Shown: piece after piece, positions 1 to 7,969 of the stretch
Numbering within the stretch: the first letter of the stretch is position 1
Layout: the number at the start of each line of letters is the position of its first letter
Origin: Bacteroidota bacterium
GTDB taxonomy: Bacteria > Bacteroidota > Ignavibacteria > Kapaibacteriales > UBA2268
Direction of reading: 5' to 3'
DNA: 41,922 nt
Assembly: GCA_004322215.1 (NCBI GenBank)
Contig: SCSM01000007.1
Coordinates: 256,071-297,992, forward strand
Notes under the pieces: generated by a model
The model's input: the letters and a program-made list of their open reading frames with translations, nothing else
Database searches by the model: none
What the model was told of the DNA's origin: nothing
Program-made: the position numbers and the translations under genes

Positions 1-500
1 CTCCCCTGGTCTAAAGCACCGATGATGGCAACAGATAAACCGTCGAGAGCATGACATTCATTGTATATTGTGTACAAATCAAGCAAACCTTGTGTCGGAT
101 GCTGTCCTCCGGAACCATCACCTGCATTTATTATTGGAACAGGTGAAACGGCTGCAGCTCTTTTTGCTCCACCTTCTTCAGAATGTCTGAGTACTATAGC
201 ATCACTGTAATTTGCTACAATCTGGATTGTGTCTTCAAGCATTTCACCCTTTACTTCCGAAGAAAATTCCTTTGCCTGTTCTGTTGAAAGAACTTTTCCT
301 CCAAGACGGTACATTGCAGCTTCGAAAGAAAATCGCGTTCTTGTTGATGGCTTATAAAATAAAGAAGCTATTACTTTCTTTTCATAGTCTTTTGTACCTC
401 CTCGGGCAACAACTTTCTTCATCAGGTCAGTTCTCTCGAACAATTCGAGTATCAAAGGAACCGTAAACTGCTGTGATTCTACAATATGTTTCAATTTCAT
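1..500 (-). CDS. pyrB: Aspartate carbamoyltransferase, N-terminal part (cut by window edge)
   Basis: The visible 166 residues are the carbamoyl-phosphate-binding half of an aspartate carbamoyltransferase, which joins carbamoyl phosphate and aspartate in the first committed step of pyrimidine synthesis. The signature KPSTRTRFSFE places STRTR at residues 52-56. A Ser80/Lys84-G-E segment matches the mobile 80s loop of ATCases, and QHPTQGLLDLYTI (from residue 133) is the second substrate-binding motif. The start is the ATG at 498-500, with GAAGTGAG just upstream. It follows arcC by about 35 bases on the same strand, so it is probably the third gene of an argF-arcC-pyrB operon. The C-terminal aspartate-binding domain lies outside the window. 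A related carbamoyltransferase with another acceptor cannot be fully excluded, but the 80s-loop residues favour ATCase. Confidence 0.88.
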   Translation of the reverse strand, partial: MKLKHIVESQQFTVPLILELFERTDLMKKVVARGGTKDYEKKVIASLFYKPSTRTRFSFEAAMYRLGGKVLSTEQAKEFSSEVKGEMLEDTIQIVANYSDAIVLRHSEEGGAKRAAAVSPVPIINAGDGSGGQHPTQGLLDLYTIYNECHALDGLSVAIIGALDQG

Positions 501-535
501 AATATGCTCACTTCTAATTAGGTTAATTTTTTTAT

Positions 536-1477
536 TTATGGTACAATATGTGTTCCTGCCTTTTCTTCAAGGGCATCCATTAAAAATTCATAAGAAGTTA
601 TAATGGCTTTCTTACCCCCATTCCTCAGGAATTTAATTACCGATTCAACCTTGGGTCCCATACTACCGGGAGCGAAATGTCCTTCCTGATGATATTTTAC
701 CATTTCATCTGCACTTGCTTTTTTTATACCCTGCTGATTCGGTTTTTTATAATTCAAATAAACCTGGTCTGTATCTGTACTGATAATAAATAAGTCAACA
801 TCCAAACCCTGTGCAAGCAAAGCCGATGACCTGTCCTTATCGATTACTGCTTCCGAACCCAATATTATATTTCCATCTCTTTTAATAACAGGAATTCCTC
901 CGCCTCCAAGAGCAATTGTAATTATTCCTAAATCAAGTACATTCTTAATAATATCAAGCTCAAGAATTTCTATTGGTTCGGGAGAAGCAACAACCCTTCT
1001 GTAACCTCTCGCTGCATCTTCGATAATATCCCAGCCAAGCGTTCTCTGTTTATCTTCTGCAACTTTCTTAGAGTAAAAGGGTCCTATCGGCTTCGTGGGA
1101 TTCTGAAATGCAATGTCGTTTTCATCTACTCTTGCCATGGTCGGAATAGTTATTACAGGATTATGCAACCCGAACTGTTTCATTTCAAACACCATTGCTC
1201 TTTGCAAAATATATCCTATTTCGCTTTGAGTCGTGGCAACGCACATATCGAGTGTATGGGTATAGACTTCTGTTGCAGCCCTTTCCGAACGGAGTAATGC
1301 GGCTCCAACCTGTGGACCGTTCCCATGAGTGATGACTATCTGCCAGCCAAGTTTAACCATCTGAGCAATGCTCCGGGCAGTTGCCCTTGCATTGAACATC
1401 TGTTCGTCCAGAGTACCACGTTCACCTGCACGAATTAATGAATTTCCTCCGACTGCTATTAATGCTTTTAAAGCCAC
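536..1477 (-). CDS. arcC: Carbamate kinase
   Basis: A 313-residue amino-acid-kinase-fold enzyme of normal family length. It interconverts carbamoyl phosphate + ADP with carbamate + ATP. Family motifs are plain: AVGGNSLI near the N-terminus, THGNGPQVG at residues 50-58, IALGGGGIPV, STDTDQVY and GSMGPKVESVIKFL. The start codon is GTG at 1475-1477 with AAGGTGT just upstream; no better ATG exists before the first glycine motif. It lies 8 bases downstream of argF and 35 bases upstream of pyrB on the same strand. Next to a carbamoyltransferase it would normally run in the ATP-making direction, as in the arginine deiminase or related ureido pathways. No arginine deiminase gene is visible here, so the direction is inference. 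Confidence 0.95.
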   Translation of the reverse strand: MALKALIAVGGNSLIRAGERGTLDEQMFNARATARSIAQMVKLGWQIVITHGNGPQVGAALLRSERAATEVYTHTLDMCVATTQSEIGYILQRAMVFEMKQFGLHNPVITIPTMARVDENDIAFQNPTKPIGPFYSKKVAEDKQRTLGWDIIEDAARGYRRVVASPEPIEILELDIIKNVLDLGIITIALGGGGIPVIKRDGNIILGSEAVIDKDRSSALLAQGLDVDLFIISTDTDQVYLNYKKPNQQGIKKASADEMVKYHQEGHFAPGSMGPKVESVIKFLRNGGKKAIITSYEFLMDALEEKAGTHIVP

Positions 1478-1485
1478 GACACACC

Positions 1486-2412
1486 TTATTTCATCAACTT
1501 GTACATAATTGCCTTTTGAGCATGCAATCTGTTTTCAGCTTCCTGGAACACAACCGAATAAGGTGCATCAATTACACTGTCAGTTACCTCATCACCTCGA
1601 TGTGCGGGTAAACAATGCATAAATATCGCATCCTTATTTGCATGAGACATCAACTCGTCATTAACCTGGAACGGCTTAAATATCTTCTTTCTCTCTTCGG
1701 CTTCCTTTTCCTGTCCCATTGAAGCCCAAACGTCTGTGTAAATGACTTCGGCACCTTTAGCACCTTGTATCGGGTCATTTACAACTTCAATTTTTGCACC
1801 TGTAAGTTTTGCATCTTCATTTGATAATTCAATTGCTGTTTTATTCGGTTCAAATCCCTTTGGACATGCAACAGTAACATTCACTCCCAACTTCGCTCCT
1901 GCAAACATTAATGAATGTGCAACGTTATTTCCGTCACCGACATAACACAACTTCAATCCTTTAATATTTTTTTCTTTACCGCCTTTCAATTCAAGAATAG
2001 TCAGGTAATCAGCCATCGCCTGGCACGGATGAGAAAAATCTGTCAATCCGTTTATGATTGGTATTGAAGCATTGTTCGCCATATCCACAACAATTTGATG
2101 TGCATAAGTTCTAATCATAATTCCCTCGACCATTCTCTCGAGGTTCTTAGCTACATCATAAACTGATTCCCTCTTACCAAGGTTTATTTCATTGGGTGAT
2201 AAATAAAGTGAAAAACCGCCTAATTGCTGTATGCCGACATCAAAGCTTGTTCTTGTCCTCAATGACGGCTTCTCAAAAATCAATGCAAGTGTTTTACCTT
2301 TAAGTGAATCAATATATCCAAGCCGGTTTGCTTTCATCTTCAGAGCCAAATCAAAAGTTTCCCAAATTTCATTTGTAGTGAAATCCCTAACACTTAAAAA
2401 ATCTCGTTTCAA
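1486..2412 (-). CDS. argF: Ornithine carbamoyltransferase
   Basis: A cytoplasmic enzyme of about 308 residues that forms (or phosphorolyses) citrulline from ornithine and carbamoyl phosphate. The carbamoyl-phosphate motif appears as KPSLRTRTSF (SLRTR at 50-54), followed by DFSHPCQAMADYLT and the ornithine/catalytic motif MHCLPAHRGDE. The frame can begin at a TTG at 2416-2418, but the Shine-Dalgarno AAGGAG lies only 2 bases from it. A second TTG at 2410-2412 has 8-base spacing and gives M-K-R-D-F-L-S, the usual N-terminus of the family, so I chose it. It is the first gene of the argF-arcC-pyrB set. Whether it is anabolic or catabolic (arcB-like) cannot be settled from sequence alone; coupling to carbamate kinase hints at catabolic use. 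Confidence 0.93.
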   Translation of the reverse strand: MKRDFLSVRDFTTNEIWETFDLALKMKANRLGYIDSLKGKTLALIFEKPSLRTRTSFDVGIQQLGGFSLYLSPNEINLGKRESVYDVAKNLERMVEGIMIRTYAHQIVVDMANNASIPIINGLTDFSHPCQAMADYLTILELKGGKEKNIKGLKLCYVGDGNNVAHSLMFAGAKLGVNVTVACPKGFEPNKTAIELSNEDAKLTGAKIEVVNDPIQGAKGAEVIYTDVWASMGQEKEAEERKKIFKPFQVNDELMSHANKDAIFMHCLPAHRGDEVTDSVIDAPYSVVFQEAENRLHAQKAIMYKLMK

Positions 2413-2418
2413 TATCAA

Positions 2419-2983
2419 GACTCCTTTATTATTTAAAATTTAATTGTAAAAAATATATATTCTTATGAAAATTTCTTCGACTTAATAATTTCTATTTAGA
2501 CAGGTGCGTCGGTTTGGTAATGCTTAAACTGAATTATTTTACTCGCCCGGGTTTTGGGTAAATTAAATGCTCCTTTAACAAGATAATTTTCCATATCCGA
2601 ATCTGTTAAGTAATATTTAATTTTCGTTCTAAACACTTTGCTTTATATAGATTTTTATAATTCAATTTATCAAACATCTAAATTAAGAAAAATATTCTGA
2701 AACAAAAATTTGGTCTCTCAAAGTATAAAAGTTATTATTAGAATTATGTAATAATTATCAACCGGGATTATTTTATATAAATGCAACTAACATATAATAA
2801 ATGTACTTAGGAGATTGTTCCCTATTATTTTTCTGCATTAAAAAGCAAAAACACAAGGTTACAAATTAATCCGAATATAAAAAGTTCATCAAACTATTTC
2901 CGATTTCTTAAAAATGGTACAATATTTATTATTAATTTTATTGTTTGTGTATTTATGAAAATTTGAAAATGGAGTAATTTAAA
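2419..2983. other. Gene-free divergent intergenic region
   Basis: About 565 bases between the divergent argF operon and the glutamine synthetase gene. It is very AT-rich apart from a short GC-richer patch near 2500-2560. I found no open frame of useful length, no tRNA-like fold and no clear palindromic operator. It must hold the promoters for both flanking units, but I could not point to convincing boxes. The GGAG at 2970-2973 is the ribosome binding site of the plus-strand gene. Confidence 0.5.
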
Positions 2984-4531
2984 ATGTTAAAAAAAGTTGA
3001 AAGATTTGCTCTCGAAAGCCCAATTTCACTCATTACAGGGAAAAACAGGGAGGACTTGACAAGAGAAGATTTAATAAAAGTTATTATTGAAAAAGAAATT
3101 CAGAGAATTACTTTCCATTACACTGCAATGGACGGGAAAATAAAAGAACTGAAAATTCCAATCACTAATAAAAGGCAGGCAGAATTAGTTTTGACCGAGG
3201 GCGAAAGAGTTGACGGCTCATCGTTATTCAAGGATATCGTTGATTCCGGTAGTTCCGATTTATACGTCGTTCCCGAATACAAAACCGCATTCCTCAATCC
3301 TTTTTCCAGCAACAGTCTCGACTTTGTATGCAGGTTTTTGGACCCGAACGGCAATCTTGCTGAATTCACTCCCGATAATATTTTGAGACGTGCAAGCAAG
3401 CTTTTAAATAAAAATTCCGGTTACACACTTAATGCAATGGGTGAGCTCGAATTTTATCTCGTCAGCGAATCATCAGACCGGCTCTATCCTTTGCACAAGC
3501 AGCAGGGCTATCACGCAAGCCCGCCCTTTGTGAAATCAGGTGAATTGCTCGATGAAATGCTCCTTCATCTTTCACAGATTACCGGCAACATCAAATATGC
3601 TCACCACGAAGTCGGCTGCCTCGAAAAAATCGAAAGCGATTTCGATGAACTGAACGGAAAAAAAGCCGAACAGGTAGAAATAGAATTTCTTCCTACACCA
3701 GTCGAAGATTGCGGTGACATCATAGTGCTTGCCCGCTGGATTATCCGGAACATTGCATACAAACATGGTAACATCGCAACATTTGTACCGAAGCTCGAAG
3801 TCGGGCATGCCGGCAATGGAATGCACATTCACCTTGCATTAATGAAGAATGGAAAAAATGCAATGGTCGGCAATAAAGGCGAACTCTCCAAACAGGCGAA
3901 AATGCTGATTGGCGGATTATGCCGCTATGCTCCGAGCATGACATCATTCGGCAATATGGTTTCCGCTTCTTACCTACGGCTTGTTCCCAACCAGGAAGCA
4001 CCGACTAAGGTCTGCTGGAGCGAACGAAACCGAAGTGCTTTAATCAGGGTTCCCCTCGGCTGGTCGAATGTCAGCAACCTTACCAAGAAAGTTAATCCGC
4101 AGCAAAAGACAGAACTGGCGAATCATGAAAGCAGGCAGACGGTTGAACTTCGCAGTCCCGACGGCAGTGCATTTGCCCACCTGTTATTAGCCGGCTTGAC
4201 TTTGGCTGCCGATTGGGGACTAACACACGAAAAAGATTCCTTACATAAAGCTAAGCAAAATTATGTTTCCGAAAACATTCACCGTTCTTCCACTTATTCG
4301 ACTTTGAATGAAATCGCAACAAGTTGTGCAGAATCTGCTGAAATTTTATTATCGCATCGCAACGATTATGAGAAGGATGGGATTTTTCCTGCTAAAGTCA
4401 TTACCTACATTGCAAAGCAATTGCAAAATGAAAACGACAGTAGTTTGAACCAGCGGCTGCTTGCTCTCGCCGATGACGAAAAGCTGAAGGAATCCCGAAG
4501 AATAATGCATAAGAAAATTCACACACACTAA
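2984..4531 (+). CDS. glnA: Type I glutamine synthetase-like enzyme
   Basis: A 515-residue protein of the GSI fold, which condenses glutamate and ammonia with ATP to glutamine. A beta-grasp N-terminal domain carries VDGSSL (76-81). The catalytic domain has GELEFYLV, the GNGMHIH glutamate-binding motif (277-283), and the ATP/ammonia-site stretch PNQEAPTKVCWSERNRS, later followed by VELRSPDGSAFAHL. Length is slightly above the usual 440-475 residues; the extra sequence is mostly at both ends. I did not find the classical NLYDLP adenylylation loop, so control by adenylylation is doubtful. The ATG has GGAG 10 bases upstream. The 3' end is partly duplicated downstream (see repeat entry). A gamma-glutamyl-polyamine synthetase-type relative is possible but less likely. 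Confidence 0.85.
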   Translation: MLKKVERFALESPISLITGKNREDLTREDLIKVIIEKEIQRITFHYTAMDGKIKELKIPITNKRQAELVLTEGERVDGSSLFKDIVDSGSSDLYVVPEYKTAFLNPFSSNSLDFVCRFLDPNGNLAEFTPDNILRRASKLLNKNSGYTLNAMGELEFYLVSESSDRLYPLHKQQGYHASPPFVKSGELLDEMLLHLSQITGNIKYAHHEVGCLEKIESDFDELNGKKAEQVEIEFLPTPVEDCGDIIVLARWIIRNIAYKHGNIATFVPKLEVGHAGNGMHIHLALMKNGKNAMVGNKGELSKQAKMLIGGLCRYAPSMTSFGNMVSASYLRLVPNQEAPTKVCWSERNRSALIRVPLGWSNVSNLTKKVNPQQKTELANHESRQTVELRSPDGSAFAHLLLAGLTLAADWGLTHEKDSLHKAKQNYVSENIHRSSTYSTLNEIATSCAESAEILLSHRNDYEKDGIFPAKVITYIAKQLQNENDSSLNQRLLALADDEKLKESRRIMHKKIHTH

Positions 4532-4730
4532 AATAATTTTCAATTTTCAATTTTCAATTTTCAATAAATTTTGAATTTTGAATTTTGAATTGAGGTTATC
4601 CCGTTAGGGATTATATATTAGTAGAAAATGAATCACCCCTACCACATTTTTTCCCGTAGAATAATGCACAAGAGAATTCACACCCACTAAAATAATTTTC
4701 AATTTTCAATTTTCAATAAATTTTTTAAAC
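4494..4730. repeat. Duplicated glnA 3' end around a small palindrome
   Basis: The last codons of the upstream gene plus its trailing TTTTCAATTTTCAA tract (4494 to about 4571) recur almost unchanged at 4653 to about 4726. Copy 1 encodes RRIMHKKIHTH-stop and copy 2 would encode RRIMHKRIHTH-stop. Between them lies an 85-base spacer with the hairpin ATCCC-GTTA-GGGAT at 4598-4611. The second copy abuts the stop codon of the converging aminotransferase gene. The arrangement suggests insertion or duplication of a small dispersed element at the 3' end of the gene. The AT-rich TTTTCAA tracts may also act as weak bidirectional termination signals. Confidence 0.8.
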
Positions 4731-5798
4731 TTCCACATGTATATTCCAGCCGTGCTTGTCTTCTAATTCGCCGTATTGAATACCGGTAATTGTATCATAC
4801 ATTTTTTGTGCTACAGGACCAATCTTCTGCTCATTTATGATGATTGTTTTATCCTTATATGAAAGCAATCCGACAGGAGAAATAATTGCGGCAGTTCCCG
4901 TTCCGAAGATTTCCTGCAATTTACCTTTTTCATTTGCTGCAAAGACTTCATCGATGCCGAGAGCCCGCTCAGAAACCTTCATTCCCCATTCGCGGGCAAG
5001 CACCAAAGCCGTATCGCGGGTAACGCCTGCGAGTATTGTTCCCTGTTCGAGCGGAGGAGTTACCAGTTCGTCATCAATCACAAACATGATATTCATAGCA
5101 CCGACTTCATCGACGAAGCTGCGGGTAACGGCATCTAACCACAGAACCTGGGAGAATCCCAATTCCTTGGCTTTAGCACTCGCAAGCAGCGATGCGGCAT
5201 AATTGGCAGCAGTCTTGGATGAGCCGAGCCCTCCCCTGACTGTCCTGACATACTCGCTCGCAACCATGATTTTAACGGGATTCAAACCCTCGGGATAATA
5301 TGATGAAACAGGTGAAGTCATTATAATTAACAGATAATCCGATGATGAATGTACCCCAAGGAAATTACTCGACCCAAAAACCACAGGCCTTATATATAGA
5401 GACTGTCCTTTCTTTTGAGGCACCCAGTCCTTGTCAACTTTAACCAATTCGATGATTGCTTCGATATTGTTTTTAATATCATAAGCCGGTATGCAAACCC
5501 TGCTTCCTGAATGATTGAGCCGCTTGGCATTCATATCGGGCCTGAAAATATTGATTCCTCCGCTTACACACCTGTAAGCTTTTAAACCTTCGAAAATGGA
5601 TTGTCCGTAATGCAATGTGCATAAGCCCGGTTCCATCAACATGGGACCATAAGGCAGGATTTCTCCTTCATTCCAACGATTATTCTTATACTCAGCAACA
5701 AACATGTGGTCAGAAAAATAAACACCGAATCCGAGATTGTTCCAGTCAACCGAACCAATCCTGGAGTTTTGAGTTCTAGTGATTTTAATATTCGCCAT
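4725..5798 (-). CDS. ilvE: Branched-chain amino acid aminotransferase
   Basis: A 357-residue fold-type IV PLP enzyme that transaminates leucine, isoleucine and valine with 2-oxoglutarate. The PLP lysine is Lys195 in GGLGSSKTAANYAAS. It is preceded by YIRPVVFGSSNFLGV and followed by DEVGAMNIMFV and FGTGTAAIISPVG, all standard for the long (BCAT/ilvE) branch. Length matches the 340-365 residue eukaryote-like bacterial BCATs. The ATG has AGGAAAAG upstream. It converges with the glutamine synthetase gene and stands alone. Both genes handle glutamate, but nothing shows joint control. Confidence 0.93.
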   Translation of the reverse strand: MANIKITRTQNSRIGSVDWNNLGFGVYFSDHMFVAEYKNNRWNEGEILPYGPMLMEPGLCTLHYGQSIFEGLKAYRCVSGGINIFRPDMNAKRLNHSGSRVCIPAYDIKNNIEAIIELVKVDKDWVPQKKGQSLYIRPVVFGSSNFLGVHSSSDYLLIIMTSPVSSYYPEGLNPVKIMVASEYVRTVRGGLGSSKTAANYAASLLASAKAKELGFSQVLWLDAVTRSFVDEVGAMNIMFVIDDELVTPPLEQGTILAGVTRDTALVLAREWGMKVSERALGIDEVFAANEKGKLQEIFGTGTAAIISPVGLLSYKDKTIIINEQKIGPVAQKMYDTITGIQYGELEDKHGWNIHVEV

Positions 5799-5854
5799 AA
5801 AACTTTTCCTAAAATTGTAATTCTATTAAAGCATTTTAATAAATATCAACCGCA

Positions 5855-6058
5855 TTACAAAAATTTTCAATTTATAATTTTTAATTTTCAATCAATTTTT
5901 AATTTTATAATTTAAAATTTTTAAAACAAAACTCAAATAGAAATTATTTATTTATTAGGTTTTACCATAATCATTTCAATTTTATCATTTTTTATTTATT
6001 TATTTCAAATTCATTTTAAATTTTAAATTTCAAATTTCAAATTATCTTAATTACGTTA
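5855..6058. repeat. AT-rich TTTTCAA / TTTTAAA simple-sequence tracts
   Basis: The interval between the aminotransferase start and the M49-like stop is made largely of degenerate short words such as ATTTTCAA, AATTTTTAA and TTTCAAA. They resemble the tracts at 4536-4590 and 4697-4720. No gene is present. These look like locally expanded low-complexity spacers. Confidence 0.5.
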
Positions 6059-7753
6059 TTATTTGCCTTTAGTTCCAATGATTTCATATCTTGTGTCTAA
6101 GTCTCTCGGTATATCCTTTAGAGAGTTTATCGCTTCTTTGATTTCATCGCTCATATTACCGTATTGTTCAATAATTTTGACTGCACCTGCATAGTCCCCT
6201 TCTGCCTCGACTGTTAAAAGCATTTTGGCAAGTTCGGCAACCTTTTCAAAGAATATTTTTTCATCAAAAGCGAATTTCCCGTCTTTGTTTTTAATAATTG
6301 CACCCTTTTCCCTCAGGAAATTAAGCTGGATGAGATTTGCTTTACCGTGTGCTTCCTCTGCACCGAACCTGATTGAACGGTATAGACCGGCAAGATAAGT
6401 AACCATAGTTTTTTTCAGATAATCATTATCATAAATTTTCATATCAACGAGAATTTTGTGATTATATAAACCAAGTATATCCGCCTTTGCCTCTTCGATT
6501 GCACTATATTTCTCCTTCATTGCTTTTCTGACACTCATATCCTTAGTGCCGAAAACAATGTCCCTGCCGAGTGTATGCGACACTTCGTGTAATGTCACAA
6601 AAGTGATAAAAGATTTTTTATCTAAAAATGGAACGAGAGATGGCTCCAATATCTTTTGTCCAATCGGTACAACAATTTTATCGAATTTTGCTTCCATCAT
6701 ATTTTTATACATGGAATTTTTTCCGCCCCCTTTTGCTTCACGAACTTTCGGGTCGTTCGGCAATGAAGCTGCTATAGTCTTGATCCCCTTCTGGCAGTCA
6801 CCGCCGAAGTAAGCAACGTTCACGAAATTAATTTGTGTACCCTGCCCCACTTTTTCGCGTATGTATTTCTTATCATAAGGAAGATTTTTCTCGAAGGCAA
6901 GTACATGCTCATTGAACATAGCAAGGTCTTTAGTAGCTTCAGCATCCTTAATCATCACGACAGCTTCATAAGCAGTTTTATAATTAAACATAGCATCTTC
7001 ATAATTCTCAATTGGACCGATTACTATATCAATATCGCTTCCTTTAATATCCATCCAAGCCATATCGCTTTCAAAATAATCATCCGTTCTGATAGCTTTG
7101 GCTCTGAGCAAGAGGTAATTCTTAAAAGTAGGATTGTCGGCATAATTAGCCGCCTCTTCCAATTTGTCGGCAAGCTTAATTGTAAGCGGATACGCCTCGT
7201 GGAAAGGAACTGCTTTCAGTTTTGCTCCATCCCTCACCACTACTGTATATTGGCTCTCCAACTCAGCTTTTTGTCCGGGATTATCCTTAACGTATTTTTC
7301 AAACTCTTCTTTTGTCATATCCTGGGGATAATATGTTCCTCCATCGAATCTTTTCTGAGGTCCATTGCCGACAAATCTCTGATGTTCATGGATTAGGTCA
7401 TAAGGTCCGTAATTGATTTTCACATATTCCAAAACATCTTTAACATCCGGATTATTCAGTTTCATCAATGAATCTCTAACAGAGATGGCATCGTAAGAAG
7501 TCTGCTGCCAGAAAATTTCATCAGCAATTTTTCCGGCTTCAATCAGCAACTGGACTAATTTTTTCTGATTATCAGTCATCGTGGATATATCAATTTTAAT
7601 ATCTGTAGGAGCGTAAGATTTAACTCTTTCAGCTATTGATGGAAGTTCTGATGTATTCATAATTTCCCCCTCTTTTTTTGCATCACCCTGCTTTGTGCAG
7701 GAAAATGTAGTAAGCAATAACATAAAAATTATAAATGAGAGACCTTTTTTCAT
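6059..7753 (-). CDS. M49-like (dipeptidyl peptidase III-related) zinc peptidase lipoprotein
   Basis: A 564-residue secreted protein. The N-terminus MKKGLSFIIFMLLLTTFSC is a type II signal peptide with lipobox TFSC, so it should be a lipid-anchored envelope protein. The core resembles the dipeptidyl-peptidase III / M49 family. A zinc helix HEVSH lies at 389-393 and a second metal motif EEAKAD at 420-425. Earlier blocks include YYPQDMTKEEFEKYV and a stretch that reads AYFGGDCQKGIKTIA. Classical M49 enzymes have HEXXGH; here the spacing is plain HEXXH. The frame also opens at a TTG at 7766-7768, but the ATG at 7751-7753 follows GAAAGG at good distance and gives a clean signal peptide. Likely role is peptide trimming in the periplasm or at the surface; substrate unknown. 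Transcribed alone. Confidence 0.7.
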   Translation of the reverse strand: MKKGLSFIIFMLLLTTFSCTKQGDAKKEGEIMNTSELPSIAERVKSYAPTDIKIDISTMTDNQKKLVQLLIEAGKIADEIFWQQTSYDAISVRDSLMKLNNPDVKDVLEYVKINYGPYDLIHEHQRFVGNGPQKRFDGGTYYPQDMTKEEFEKYVKDNPGQKAELESQYTVVVRDGAKLKAVPFHEAYPLTIKLADKLEEAANYADNPTFKNYLLLRAKAIRTDDYFESDMAWMDIKGSDIDIVIGPIENYEDAMFNYKTAYEAVVMIKDAEATKDLAMFNEHVLAFEKNLPYDKKYIREKVGQGTQINFVNVAYFGGDCQKGIKTIAASLPNDPKVREAKGGGKNSMYKNMMEAKFDKIVVPIGQKILEPSLVPFLDKKSFITFVTLHEVSHTLGRDIVFGTKDMSVRKAMKEKYSAIEEAKADILGLYNHKILVDMKIYDNDYLKKTMVTYLAGLYRSIRFGAEEAHGKANLIQLNFLREKGAIIKNKDGKFAFDEKIFFEKVAELAKMLLTVEAEGDYAGAVKIIEQYGNMSDEIKEAINSLKDIPRDLDTRYEIIGTKGK

Positions 7754-7969
7754 TGGATTGCCTTTCAATTTGACATTAATAAAAAAATAAAATTACTACC
7801 TTAGATTTGTGTTTCCAAGTACAAATTCAAATAATTTTCCCACATTTTAACAAGAACTCATTAATTCGTAAGTTTACAGTTTTAAAATAGCATTACTATG
7901 AATTTTTGTAATGTCTTAATATGATTGGAATAGAATATATGTTTGTGAAAAGAAGGATTGGTTGCCGTT

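Noticed and set aside
2500-2570. A GC-richer patch between argF and glnA as a possible tRNA or riboswitch
   Set aside because: No cloverleaf, CCA end, T-loop or conserved riboswitch core could be traced.
6833-7396. A 187-codon plus-strand frame opposite the M49-like gene
   Set aside because: It is antisense to a clearly coding gene with signal peptide and zinc motif, and its composition is atypical with no recognisable domain.
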